Assembly: GCA_964626795.1 (NCBI GenBank)
Contig: CAZVIQ010000009.1
Coordinates: 1 to 23,609, forward strand
Direction of reading: 5' to 3'
Length of the DNA: 23,609 nt
DNA from: RGIG1840 sp964626795
Lineage (GTDB): Bacteria > Bacillota_I > Bacilli_A > RF39 > UBA660
Numbering within the stretch: the first letter of the stretch is position 1; each line of letters begins with the position of its first letter. Both the position numbers and the translations under genes were made by a program. Below, piece after piece: positions 1 through 7,657 of this stretch. The notes beneath the pieces are model-generated. The model had not been told where the DNA came from. It did not search any database and saw nothing but the letters and a program-made list of their open reading frames with translations.

Positions 1-438
1 ATGAGTACTTCTTTGATTCCTGAGATATCTAAATATTATGCTTTACATGATAATAGACTATGTAAAAAAAGAATTAAACAGATCTGTTTAATGTCTTTTC
101 TAATTGGTTTAATTTTTACTATAATAATATATCTTTTTCCTGAATATTTATTAGATTTATTATTTAAAACAACGAGAGGATATAATTATATTAAAGTCTT
201 AGCGCCTTTTACATTACTTTATTTTATTGAAATTCCTTTAATACATGCGCTTCAGGCGATGAATAAAGTTAAACTGAGTATGAATATTACTATAATTAGT
301 TCTATCGTGAGACTTCTTTTACTTATTGTTCTTTCTTTATTAAAAATAGGTATGTATTCTTTAGTAATAACTATAATTATAAATCTTATATTAACTACTT
401 TCTTGAATTATTATTATGTAAGGAAAGAATTGAACTAA
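1..438 (+). CDS. SpoVB/MurJ-like polysaccharide/lipid flippase, C-terminal part
   Basis: This is the C-terminal 145 residues of a multi-span membrane transporter of the MATE/MVF superfamily, in the SpoVB-like polysaccharide biosynthesis branch, whose members flip lipid-linked sugars across the membrane. The visible start, STSLIPEISKYYAL, matches the conserved 'T.L.P.IS.ayal' segment that lies well inside these proteins. At least three strongly hydrophobic helices follow, around residues 29-47, 60-80 and 95-135. The ATG falls on base 1, so it is almost certainly an internal methionine and the gene begins outside the window. The gene converges on the DUF421 gene with only three bases between stop codons. 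The family is fairly clear from hydropathy and the loop motif; the exact substrate (peptidoglycan precursor, teichoic acid or capsule unit) cannot be read from this fragment. Confidence 0.7.
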   Translation: MSTSLIPEISKYYALHDNRLCKKRIKQICLMSFLIGLIFTIIIYLFPEYLLDLLFKTTRGYNYIKVLAPFTLLYFIEIPLIHALQAMNKVKLSMNITIISSIVRLLLLIVLSLLKIGMYSLVITIIINLILTTFLNYYYVRKELN

Positions 439-441
439 TAA

Positions 442-1095
442 TTATTCTTGAATTAGCTCTTCTCTTTTTATTATGAATACTTTGTTGTTTTTATAAAAAG
501 CATAAAATACATCTTTAGGTACAACGTTTTCTTCTTTCAATTTTTCACTAAGCCATACCATATTCTTGTTTAAGTATCCAAGTGTATCTTTTTGAATAAT
601 TCCATCCAGTATTAAAGGAAAAGGATTAGAAGAATCAAGCTTTAAAAAGTTATATTTAAATATTGAGAGTTTACCGTTGTTTTCCAAAATTGCATATTCT
701 ACATCTATTATAGATTTAATACCTTGAGTTCTAAGTTCAAGTAAAAGATCATCAAGTGTGTATCTTTGTTTAATAAGCTCTTTAAAATTTATTTTTCCTT
801 TATCAATTATTAAAGCAGGCTTTCCTTCAACAACATTTCTTATTTTACTTGATTTTAAAGTTACAACTGCTGAGATTATTTCAAGTATAACAAGAATTAA
901 AATAGGTAGAACAGTCATTATAAGTGGATCTTCTATATTTTCAATAGATATCGCTACGAGTTCAGCTATAAGTATACTAACTACTAAATCCTGAATAGAT
1001 AACTGACCTATTTCTCTTTTACCCATTAATCTGTAAATTACTAAAATATAGAAATAAAAGAATAAAGTTCTAGTTACAACAATTAATAAATTCAT
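442..1095 (-). CDS. DUF421 (YetF-like) membrane protein
   Basis: The protein belongs to the DUF421/YetF family, a set of small membrane proteins with three N-terminal helices and a cytoplasmic domain; Bacillus relatives are linked to spore germination or the envelope but have no settled biochemical role. Visible family signatures are YRLMGKREIGQLS after the first helix, the second and third helices (about residues 35-75), the segment GKPALIIDKGKI, and LLLELRTQGIKSIIDVEYAILENNG, in which D and E are typical conserved positions. I chose the ATG at 1095 (217 residues) because GGTGA lies just upstream; a TTG 12 bases earlier has no ribosome binding site. The gene stands alone, divergent from a gene fragment entering the assembly gap. 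Function in this organism is unknown. Confidence 0.85.
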   Translation of the reverse strand: MNLLIVVTRTLFFYFYILVIYRLMGKREIGQLSIQDLVVSILIAELVAISIENIEDPLIMTVLPILILVILEIISAVVTLKSSKIRNVVEGKPALIIDKGKINFKELIKQRYTLDDLLLELRTQGIKSIIDVEYAILENNGKLSIFKYNFLKLDSSNPFPLILDGIIQKDTLGYLNKNMVWLSEKLKEENVVPKDVFYAFYKNNKVFIIKREELIQE

Positions 1096-1166
1096 AACAT
1101 TCACCAATATTATTATTAACTAACATATTTATTTTAAACAGGAATAATATTTACTAGGTGATTTTA

Positions 1167-1182
1167 ATGATAAAAATAAAGT
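1167..1182 (+). CDS. possible 5' end of a gene truncated by the assembly gap
   Basis: AGGTG at 1156-1160 sits six bases before an ATG at 1167, exactly the ribosome-binding layout used by neighbouring genes. The reading frame (M-I-K-I-K) stays open for five codons and then enters the run of N. Nothing can be said about the product. It points rightward, into the gap, while the next gene points leftward into the same gap. Confidence 0.35.
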
Positions 1183-1282
1183 NNNNNNNNNNNNNNNNNN
1201 NNNNNNNNNNNNNNNNNNNNNNNNNNNNNNNNNNNNNNNNNNNNNNNNNNNNNNNNNNNNNNNNNNNNNNNNNNNNNNNNNN
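1183..1282. other. assembly gap of 100 N
   Basis: Exactly 100 consecutive N occupy this interval, the conventional filler for a scaffold gap of unknown size. A gene from the left and a gene from the right both run into it, so at least their 3' ends, and possibly more genes, are missing. Confidence 0.99.
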
Positions 1283-1880
1283 TATTATCTGTTATATTAT
1301 TGGGATCAGTAAGATTAAAATTTAATAGATATTTATCAAAAAGTATATCAAAATTCTTTCCATATCCTAGATTTTTAACAACTGTTTTAAACATAAATAT
1401 TTTAACGGCATTTTCAAGTTTAAATGAACCTTTTGATGTGAGTTTTAGTCTTGAACGTTCGTTTATAAAAAATAATTCTGAATCTTCGATTTCAAGAGTT
1501 TTTTTAATATTTTCTATATCTTTTTCTGAAAGATTTGAATCATTAAAATCAGTATATAAGTTTTTCTTCTTTATTTTATTTAATGCTAATGTATATTCTG
1601 GAAAGTTTTTTATAACTTCTATAAAACCTTTATTGTTAGCTCTAGGCATTTTAGATAAACTCACTTTTCTAAGTTCAATTCTGTTTGGCGTATCAATTAT
1701 ATATGGTTTTAAAGCATCATTATCATTATCATACGAAACATTATAATTTGGATGACTATCTATAAAATAATTAATAAAATTTAAGTCTATTTTATCTATA
1801 CTTCCAAATCTTAATAAAACTTCGGATACAAATTGATAATAAAGAATTCCAATTTTCTTTGAATTTGATTTATATTCCAT
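1283..1880 (-). CDS. hypothetical protein, C-terminus lost in assembly gap
   Basis: I do not recognise this protein. About 199 residues are visible from the ATG at 1880, which follows a GTGAGGT ribosome binding site and a consensus promoter; an upstream in-frame ATG at 1934 overlaps the -35 box and is not the start. The product is soluble, with no signal peptide or membrane helix, and is rich in Lys, Asn and Asp. The N-terminal part (YYQFVSEVLLRFG, and FINYFIDSHPNYNVSYD with many Asp/Asn) is followed by a mainly helical, charged region. The C-terminus is missing in the 100-N gap. It could be a regulatory or phage-like protein, but nothing seen supports a specific function. Confidence 0.75.
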
Positions 1881-1905
1881 ATATACCTCACTACTATATA
1901 CTTTA

Positions 1906-1934
1906 ATTATAGATTTTTTACATATTATTGTCAA
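1906..1934 (-). promoter_or_regulatory. consensus sigma-A promoter for the hypothetical gene at 1880
   Basis: On the minus strand TTGACA (1929-1934) and TATAAT (1906-1911) are both perfect consensus hexamers with 17 bases between them. The start codon follows about 25 bases downstream of the -10 box. Confidence 0.85.
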
Positions 1935-1958
1935 GAAAAAAGACAGTTTTACTATCTT
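1932..1958 (-). terminator. Rho-independent terminator of the queA-tgt operon
   Basis: On the minus strand AAGATAG (1958-1952) pairs with CTGTCTT (1946-1940) across a five-base loop, with one G-U pair, and is followed by a T-rich tail. It starts just after the stop of the small membrane protein gene and abuts the next promoter. Confidence 0.7.
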
Positions 1959-1961
1959 AAA

Positions 1962-2267
1962 TTATTCTACTATTACAAATGAATAATCAAGTATTTTTAT
2001 ATATGATTTATCATTAAAATATTCATTTGTTTTAGGGTTTATTTCTTTTTCAATATATTTGTTTTTATATAGTTCTTTAAGTGTTACCACATTATCAGTG
2101 CATTTTTCTTCTTCAACACACTTTTTTGAAAAATATATAAAGTTATCAATTATAAAATCATATTTATTGCTTATTCTATTTTCCTTGATTTTTAATAGTG
2201 TCGCTAAAGTAATTATAATTATTATTCCAACTATAGTAAGTGCAATAATTAAAATATTCTTATTCAT
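1962..2267 (-). CDS. small single-span membrane protein with pilin-like C-terminal segment
   Basis: This 101-residue protein has one N-terminal hydrophobic helix (about residues 4-25) after a short basic start, then a charged extracytoplasmic-type domain. The ATG at 2267 is preferred: it follows GGTG by six bases and overlaps the end of tgt by eight bases, which suggests translational coupling. After the helix it carries VVTLKELYKNKYI, matching the 'VT.DDL...GYI' segment of the pilin at 14411-15106 and of the small protein at 11132-11488. It has two Cys (in KKCVEEEKC). It lacks the GFTLxE prepilin processing motif, so it is not an ordinary PilD substrate. It is the last gene of the queA-tgt unit and function is unknown; a degenerate pseudopilin-like protein is the best structural description. 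Confidence 0.65.
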   Translation of the reverse strand: MNKNILIIALTIVGIIIIITLATLLKIKENRISNKYDFIIDNFIYFSKKCVEEEKCTDNVVTLKELYKNKYIEKEINPKTNEYFNDKSYIKILDYSFVIVE

Positions 2268-3387
2268 AGTTTTCACCATAATAGTTTTTTTTAAATTCTT
2301 CTCTGAAGTTTAAAAGCGTATCATTTTCTATGGCTTCTCTGATATCTTCAGTAAGTTTAATTAAATATCTGATATTATGTATGGAAAGTAGTCTTGAAGC
2401 AAACATTTCATTTGCAACTAGAAGATGTCTTATATATGCTTTTGTATAATTTTTGCATGCATAGCAGTCACATGTATTATCTACTGGAGTAAAATCTTCT
2501 GAATATTTTTTATTTCTTAAATTTATTTTTCCATACTTAGTAAATGCATTACCATGTCTGCCTATTCTTGTAGGTAGAACACAATCAAATATATCAATTC
2601 CTCTTATTACACCTTCAATAATATCTATAGGTTCACCTACTCCCATAAGATATCTTATTTTATCTTCAGGTAAGTGTGGTGTGGTGTATTCTATCATTTT
2701 ATATTTAACATCAGTTTCTTCACCTACACTAACGCCACCTACACTATAGCCATCAAAATCAAGTTCTACAGTTTTAATAGCGCTTTCACGTCTTAAGTCT
2801 TCGAATTCTCCACCTTGAACTATTCCAAAGAGTGCCTGTGTTTCACTTTTATTGTGTACGTTTTTACCTCTGATTGCCCATCTTAAAGTTCTTTCAATGC
2901 TGTTTTTCATATATTCATGAGTTACAGGATAAGGTGGACATTCATCAAAACTCATTATTATATCCGCACCTAATTTGTTTTGAATTTCAATTGATTTTTC
3001 TGGAGTTAAAAATAAACTGCTACCATCAATATGACTTTTAAATTTAACACCTTCTTCACCTATATCTTTAGGTTTGGCAAGTGAAAACACCTGAAAGCCT
3101 CCGCAGTCTGTAAGAATAGGACCTGTTTTATAATTCATAAAATTATGAAGGCCGCCTGCTTTATCTACTATATTCTCCCCTGGTCTGAGCCATAAGTGAT
3201 AAGTATTTGATAATATTACATTTGCTCCCAGTTCCTTTAATTCTTCAGGGCTGACATTTTTAACACTGGCACATGTCCCGACAGGCATAAACATTGGAGT
3301 TTTATGAATTCCATATTTTGTTTTAAATTCACCAAGTCTGGCTCCTGTTTCCTTTTCTTTTTTTATTAGTTTATAATTTAAATCCAT
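2260..3387 (-). CDS. tgt: tRNA-guanine transglycosylase
   Basis: Bacterial Tgt exchanges guanine at wobble position 34 of tRNA-Asp, Asn, His and Tyr for preQ1, or for queuine in some salvage types. The 375-residue length is normal. Family landmarks are all present: DCGGFQVFSL, MSFDECPPYP, GGVSVGE, the LMGVGEPIDII segment, FDCVLPTR with the catalytic Asp, and the zinc site CDCYACKNYTKAYIRHL (CxCxxC with a later His). The start follows GAGGAATAAAAAGT. It lies six bases after the ATP-grasp gene and overlaps the following small gene, in the same operon as queA. No other queuosine genes (queC-F, queG/queH) are in the window. Which base it accepts cannot be judged by eye. Confidence 0.97.
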   Translation of the reverse strand: MDLNYKLIKKEKETGARLGEFKTKYGIHKTPMFMPVGTCASVKNVSPEELKELGANVILSNTYHLWLRPGENIVDKAGGLHNFMNYKTGPILTDCGGFQVFSLAKPKDIGEEGVKFKSHIDGSSLFLTPEKSIEIQNKLGADIIMSFDECPPYPVTHEYMKNSIERTLRWAIRGKNVHNKSETQALFGIVQGGEFEDLRRESAIKTVELDFDGYSVGGVSVGEETDVKYKMIEYTTPHLPEDKIRYLMGVGEPIDIIEGVIRGIDIFDCVLPTRIGRHGNAFTKYGKINLRNKKYSEDFTPVDNTCDCYACKNYTKAYIRHLLVANEMFASRLLSIHNIRYLIKLTEDIREAIENDTLLNFREEFKKNYYGENYE

Positions 3388-3392
3388 ACTTT

Positions 3393-4295
3393 TTATTCCT
3401 CATTATCTATTTTATCACGAATTAAGGTTAAAAAGATATCTTTTTCATCAGTACCAATTGTTCTTTTAATTGATTTAAAACCTGGTACACAGTTTACTTC
3501 ACATATATATAGCTTTTCGTTTTCTCCTTTTAATATATCTACTCCACATATATCAAGATTTGCAGCTGTAGCAGCTTTTACAGAAAGATCTTCCACTTCT
3601 TTTGTGTAATCAAATGGGAGTGCTTCTCCACCTTGTGCTAAATTGCTTTTAAATCCTCCATTACTTTTACGAACAGCAGCGCCTATATATTTTCCTCCGA
3701 TAACATAAGCTCTTATATCTGTTCCAAAAGATGCTTCAATGAATTCCTGACATAAAACTTTTCCTTTGTATTTTTCAACTAAAGTATTATATGTTTCTTC
3801 ATTATCAATAAAATGAACATGATTGCCCTGAGCGCCATAAATCCATTTAAGAATAAATCTAGTTGAACCTAATTTCTCACAGATTATTTCGTATTTAATA
3901 TTAGTTAAGTTTCTTCTTGGAACAATATAAATTGTTTTTGGAGATAATACTCCAGCGCTGGTAAGTATTTGGTGAGTTTTTAATTTATTTTTAGAGTCTA
4001 CCATAGCTTGTACACTATTTAGCACTTTAACACCAGCAAGTTCAAATGCTCTTCCTAAAAATATTTCAAATCTTCTTACAATAATATATTTAGGAAAATC
4101 TGTAACAAGTTTTCCATCATAATATATCTCGTTTCTTTCACCAGTTACGACTACAAATTTATGAGTATCTTTAACATCGATGTTTAAATTATATTTTTTG
4201 GCCATTTCAAATAGTTTATCTATATAACCACTTTCGGTTTTTTTATTATAAGTGTATGTTGAATATAAAAACCATACATCACATTTATTTTTCAT
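3393..4295 (-). CDS. RimK-like ATP-grasp ligase
   Basis: ATP-grasp enzymes of the RimK group join a carboxylate, activated as acyl-phosphate, to an amine. In this 300-residue protein the ATP-grasp core covers roughly residues 95-295. Visible motifs are FILKWIYGAQGNHV (ATP-binding Lys and small loop, about 148-160), QEFIEASFGTDIRAYVIGGK (183-202), RKSNGGFKSNLAQGGE (209-224) and GVDILKG with ICEVNCVPGF (251-273), the last carrying metal-binding Glu and Asn. The N-terminal 90 residues look like the pre-ATP-grasp domain. The start overlaps the amidoligase gene by 11 bases, and tgt follows after five bases. Substrates are unknown. Glutamylation of a protein or small molecule, as by RimK, is only one possibility. 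Confidence 0.9.
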   Translation of the reverse strand: MKNKCDVWFLYSTYTYNKKTESGYIDKLFEMAKKYNLNIDVKDTHKFVVVTGERNEIYYDGKLVTDFPKYIIVRRFEIFLGRAFELAGVKVLNSVQAMVDSKNKLKTHQILTSAGVLSPKTIYIVPRRNLTNIKYEIICEKLGSTRFILKWIYGAQGNHVHFIDNEETYNTLVEKYKGKVLCQEFIEASFGTDIRAYVIGGKYIGAAVRKSNGGFKSNLAQGGEALPFDYTKEVEDLSVKAATAANLDICGVDILKGENEKLYICEVNCVPGFKSIKRTIGTDEKDIFLTLIRDKIDNEE

Positions 4296-5142
4296 TCTTC
4301 TCTACCGCCTTTTTAATGTCTTCTGTTGGTACAACTAACACGGCACCTTTTTTAGTAAGTTTTATTACAATTAAATTATTTTTAAAACTTGTCTTTAATT
4401 CTTTTTTATTTGCTGTCTCAAATGTTTTACTAAGTACTTTTGTAAGACTTTTACTTTGCTTACATTCTTTTACTTCAAGAGTCTTATCCGGAAATAATGC
4501 ATTAATAATGTCACACATTATACGCTGCATTTCTTTACTTGTAAGTCCGGTTTTAATATTTCTTACTTCAACAAGCTTTACATCAAGATAGTTTATTGCA
4601 ATATATTTATCACTAACTTTCTTTTGAAAATCTAAGTATTTTTCAAAATCAAAATTGTATACTACTCTTTTATATACATTTTCCTCAAAGTACTGACTTT
4701 TCTGATTCATTAGTAGTAATAATCTCTGGTGAGAAGCGTTTTTATCTTCAATATCATATTGATTAAAATTCATATGAAGACCGCAGTTATGTTCTTTATC
4801 AAAACATATACTTCCATCACTGAATTTTACAATATCCATTATTTTTTTATAGATTACACAAACTTTTTTAATAGACATAGGATCAAGTACTATTTCAAAA
4901 GAATAGTCTCCTAAAATGGTATTGTCTTTTACAAAAAATCCATTATCTCCTACAACAGATTTAATTTTTTTTAAAAGCGTACGGATAAATGTATGTCTGC
5001 TTCTAGTAAAATTAACTGCTATTTCAATCTCCAATCCAACATAATTATATTTTATTTTAGGTAAATTTCTTTTATATTTAAGTGCTGATTTTATATCTAA
5101 AAGTTTATCGTATCTGCTTGTAAAGTCAAATTCTTCATTCAT
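4285..5142 (-). CDS. putative amidoligase, glutamine-synthetase-like fold
   Basis: The protein resembles the putative amidoligase (COOH-NH2 ligase) family, which shares the glutamine synthetase/GCS catalytic fold and often sits beside ATP-grasp ligases. Key segments are YVGLEIEIAV (34-43, with the metal-binding Glu-x-Glu), ILGDYSFEIVLDPM (76-89), CGLHMNFN (120-127, a conserved His) and YIAINYLDVKLVEVRNIKTG (180-199), equivalent to the 'N...tvEfR...gT' nucleotide/substrate motif. The remaining C-terminal ~85 residues are basic and unassigned. Its ATG shares a base with the queA stop (TAATG), with AAGGTGG upstream, so translation is probably coupled. It is also overlapped by the ATP-grasp gene, indicating that the two ligases are made together. 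The substrate is unknown. Confidence 0.8.
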   Translation of the reverse strand: MNEEFDFTSRYDKLLDIKSALKYKRNLPKIKYNYVGLEIEIAVNFTRSRHTFIRTLLKKIKSVVGDNGFFVKDNTILGDYSFEIVLDPMSIKKVCVIYKKIMDIVKFSDGSICFDKEHNCGLHMNFNQYDIEDKNASHQRLLLLMNQKSQYFEENVYKRVVYNFDFEKYLDFQKKVSDKYIAINYLDVKLVEVRNIKTGLTSKEMQRIMCDIINALFPDKTLEVKECKQSKSLTKVLSKTFETANKKELKTSFKNNLIVIKLTKKGAVLVVPTEDIKKAVEKNEK

Positions 5143-6821
5143 TATTTATCCCACCTTTCTAATAATTCTATGGTTTTAATCATTGAATTAACAAGTTTAT
5201 TAAAACATAGAGGTCTTTTTTTAAATTTCCTATACTTTTTACTTATTTCAAACTGCATTGTCTTTATGTTATTATTTTTATTTATATAATAAGAAATTGT
5301 TTTTTCGCTTGCTTTATATTTTTTATCACTTTCTATCTTTTTACTTAAATTATTTTTAAATATCTTTATAATATTATTTAAAAGTTTTTTATCATCATTT
5401 AGATTCTTATATTTATTTGTACCAATTATCAAGTTATATTTTTCATTTGTTTCAAGTCCGTGAACATCTATCAGATATTTTATATTATTTTCTTTAATGT
5501 ATTTAGAAAGTTCTTTTTTATATTCTGTCTCATTATAATTATGATCTATTTCTGAATTTTTATATGTAAATATTATATGGCATCCTGTAAATACATGCAT
5601 AAGCTTACATAACTTACCAGTATTATATTCGTTTTTCTTTATACTGCCTTCTCTTTCCTGTTTAAAAGCATGAGGTGCAGAAAGCATTATATTAGTTGTA
5701 CCTTTATAAATCTTAAAATTTTCCTTCTTTAAAACAGGTTTAAGTTTTTTAAATTCCTTTAAAGTGTTTTTATAAAGTTTTCTTTTTTTAGCAGGTACGT
5801 TATTAATAAACATGGCATCTCCAAAAGAGAAAAATCTATATTTATTACTGATTGCTTCTTCATAAGCATTCATTATATATTTTTTCTTAGAAAAAGCACT
5901 CACTAGCATTAAAAGAGTACTTTTTGGTAAATGAAAGTTTGTTATAATTGAATCTGCCCCTAGGAATTTATATCCAGGATATATAAATATATCTGTTTCT
6001 TCCTTAGTTTCTTTAAATTTACCATATTTTTTAAAATTACTTTCGAGAGTTCTAACGGAGGTTGTCCCAACACATATTATTCTTTTGCCTTCATTTTTAG
6101 AACGGTTTAGTATCTCAGCAGCTTCGGAATCTATTTCATAAAGTTCACTATGCATTTTATGCTTTGTAGCGTCTTCAACTGTAACTGGTCTAAAAGTTCC
6201 AATACCTACGTTAAGCGTAATATATACTAGGGTTACACCCTTCTCTTTTATTTTATTTAAGAGTTCTTCTGTAAAATGAAGTCCTGCAGTCGGAGCTGCT
6301 ACACTTCCATACTTTTCTGCATATACTGTCTGATATCTATCTTTCTCTTTAAGTTCTTCGTGAATATAAGGAGGAGTTGGCATAACACCACATTCAGAAA
6401 GTATTTCATAAAAGTTACCATTATAAATCATTTTAAGATATGTAATGCCTTCGTTTTCTACCTTTACTACCTCTGCAGATAAAGAAGGACTAAAATCTAT
6501 TATTGTTCCTATTTTAACTCTTTTTTGATGTTTAACAAGACATTCCCATAAATTATTTTCTATTTCTTTTAATAATAGTATTTCAATCTTGGCTTTGGTT
6601 TCTTTTTTTATACCATATATTCTTGCAGGTATTACTTTAGTATTATTAAGTACAAGTACATCTTCCCTAGTTAAATAATTTATAATATTCTTAAACTTTT
6701 CATGTTTTATTCTACCATTTTGCCTGTTCAAAATTAAAAGCTTTGAATCACTTCTATCAGTAAGAGGATGCTGTGCGATTAATTCTGATGGTAAATGGTA
6801 ATTAAATTCTTCTGTATTCAT
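5142..6821 (-). CDS. queA: QueA fused to an N-formylglutamate amidohydrolase-like domain
   Basis: Residues 1-340 are a complete S-adenosylmethionine:tRNA ribosyltransferase-isomerase (QueA), which transfers the ribosyl moiety of AdoMet to preQ1 in tRNA to form epoxyqueuosine. Hallmarks are YHLPSELIAQHPL, AAPTAGLHFT (175-184), NVGIGTFRPV (204-213), GTTSVRTLE and NFHLPKSTLLMLVSAF, ending at FFSFGDAMFIN. QueA proteins normally stop here at about 340 residues. This one continues in frame to 559. Residues about 365-559 look like the N-formylglutamate amidohydrolase family: IMLSAPHAFKQEREG (His384), a DHNYNE segment (Asp426), DVHGLE (Asp452, His454) and MQFEISKKYR (Glu525), the expected zinc/catalytic positions. 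The start has AAGGGG six bases upstream. QueA assignment is firm; the second domain is good but needs profile confirmation. Confidence 0.93.
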   Translation of the reverse strand: MNTEEFNYHLPSELIAQHPLTDRSDSKLLILNRQNGRIKHEKFKNIINYLTREDVLVLNNTKVIPARIYGIKKETKAKIEILLLKEIENNLWECLVKHQKRVKIGTIIDFSPSLSAEVVKVENEGITYLKMIYNGNFYEILSECGVMPTPPYIHEELKEKDRYQTVYAEKYGSVAAPTAGLHFTEELLNKIKEKGVTLVYITLNVGIGTFRPVTVEDATKHKMHSELYEIDSEAAEILNRSKNEGKRIICVGTTSVRTLESNFKKYGKFKETKEETDIFIYPGYKFLGADSIITNFHLPKSTLLMLVSAFSKKKYIMNAYEEAISNKYRFFSFGDAMFINNVPAKKRKLYKNTLKEFKKLKPVLKKENFKIYKGTTNIMLSAPHAFKQEREGSIKKNEYNTGKLCKLMHVFTGCHIIFTYKNSEIDHNYNETEYKKELSKYIKENNIKYLIDVHGLETNEKYNLIIGTNKYKNLNDDKKLLNNIIKIFKNNLSKKIESDKKYKASEKTISYYINKNNNIKTMQFEISKKYRKFKKRPLCFNKLVNSMIKTIELLERWDK

Positions 6822-6847
6822 ATTCCACCCCTTTTTGACATCGCATT

Positions 6848-6876
6848 ATTATACCTATTTCAAGTGCATTTGTCCA
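6848..6876 (-). promoter_or_regulatory. promoter of the queA-amidoligase-tgt operon
   Basis: On the minus strand TGGACA (6871-6876) and TATAAT (6848-6853) are separated by 17 bases, about 27 bases upstream of the queA start. It is the only strong promoter seen for the five-gene unit, since all later junctions overlap or are at most five bases. Confidence 0.8.
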
Positions 6877-6889
6877 GTATTTTTTTAAA

Positions 6890-7648
6890 TCAGCTAAATA
6901 TAAAATTAAAAATAAAATTATTATCCTGAGATATATACCAAATTATAAGCGTCGCTAAAAGGATAAAAGGTCCAAAAGGAATTATTCCTTCCTTTCCTTT
7001 TCCTGCATAGTAATATATTAGTCCAAAAACGGAGGCAAAAAATAGTGAAAATAAACTAGGTATAAGACCTATGGAACTTCCAACAAAAAGCATAAGTTTT
7101 ATGTCTCCTCCACCTAAACTTTCTTTTTTGAATAATTTATCACCAATTAGCTTTATTGAATACATTATAGAGAATATTGAAATTGAACTTAATATTTTAT
7201 ATATAAATACACCAAAAGAATTAAATACTATATTTAATAATAAAATTAAAACTGTTCCAGTAAAAATTACTCTATCACTTATATAATAATATTTTATATC
7301 TGTTAAAAAGGTAATGATAAATACACTTTCAATTACTATAGTTATTAAAAAATTATACGAAAAGCCAAAAACTAAAAAAGCTAGTAAATATAGTATCCCA
7401 GTTGATAGTTCTGTCAATGGATACATAAGACTGATTTTATCTTTACAAAAAGCACACTTCCCTTTTAAAAATATAAAGGAAAAAAGCGGAATATTATGAT
7501 ACCACTTAAGTTTAGTCCTACATACAGGACAAAAGCTACTGGGAGTTATAGTTGATATTTTATTTGGAATGCGGTATGAAATGCATGCAAAAAAACTCCC
7601 AAACATTAGTCCAAATATAAATATAAAAATATAATATAAAATTCGCAT
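6890..7648 (-). CDS. pilD: prepilin peptidase (type IV leader peptidase)
   Basis: This is a membrane aspartic protease (A24 family) that cleaves, and in many cases N-methylates, prepilin signal peptides. The ATG at 7648 (252 residues) follows AGGTG by six bases; the in-frame GTG at 7657 is part of that ribosome binding site region. The protein has the N-terminal FGSFFACISYRIP segment typical of the family, two Cys pairs (CPVC near 40-43 and CAFC near 65-68) that bind zinc in full-length members, and the two catalytic Asp in TDIKYYYISD (Asp117) and GGGDIKL (Asp182). About seven or eight membrane helices are apparent. It directly follows pilC and would process the pilins encoded at 14411-15556. 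Gram-positive counterparts are called ComC. Confidence 0.95.
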   Translation of the reverse strand: MRILYYIFIFIFGLMFGSFFACISYRIPNKISTITPSSFCPVCRTKLKWYHNIPLFSFIFLKGKCAFCKDKISLMYPLTELSTGILYLLAFLVFGFSYNFLITIVIESVFIITFLTDIKYYYISDRVIFTGTVLILLLNIVFNSFGVFIYKILSSISIFSIMYSIKLIGDKLFKKESLGGGDIKLMLFVGSSIGLIPSLFSLFFASVFGLIYYYAGKGKEGIIPFGPFILLATLIIWYISQDNNFIFNFIFS

Positions 7649-7657
7649 AAAAATCAC

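Noticed and set aside
758..994. Plus-strand frames opposite DUF421 and opposite other genes (for example 1300-1746, 4256-4591, 10830-11108, 21020-21331)
   Set aside because: They are antisense to well-supported genes, lack ribosome sites and encode Ser/Leu/Phe-rich strings typical of complement reading in AT-rich DNA.
5780..5800. Possible frameshift joining queA to a separate downstream gene
   Set aside because: The frame is open across the junction with no internal stop, the linker is Lys-rich and ordinary, and no ribosome binding site plus start is obvious for a separate second gene. Treated as a true fusion pending read evidence.
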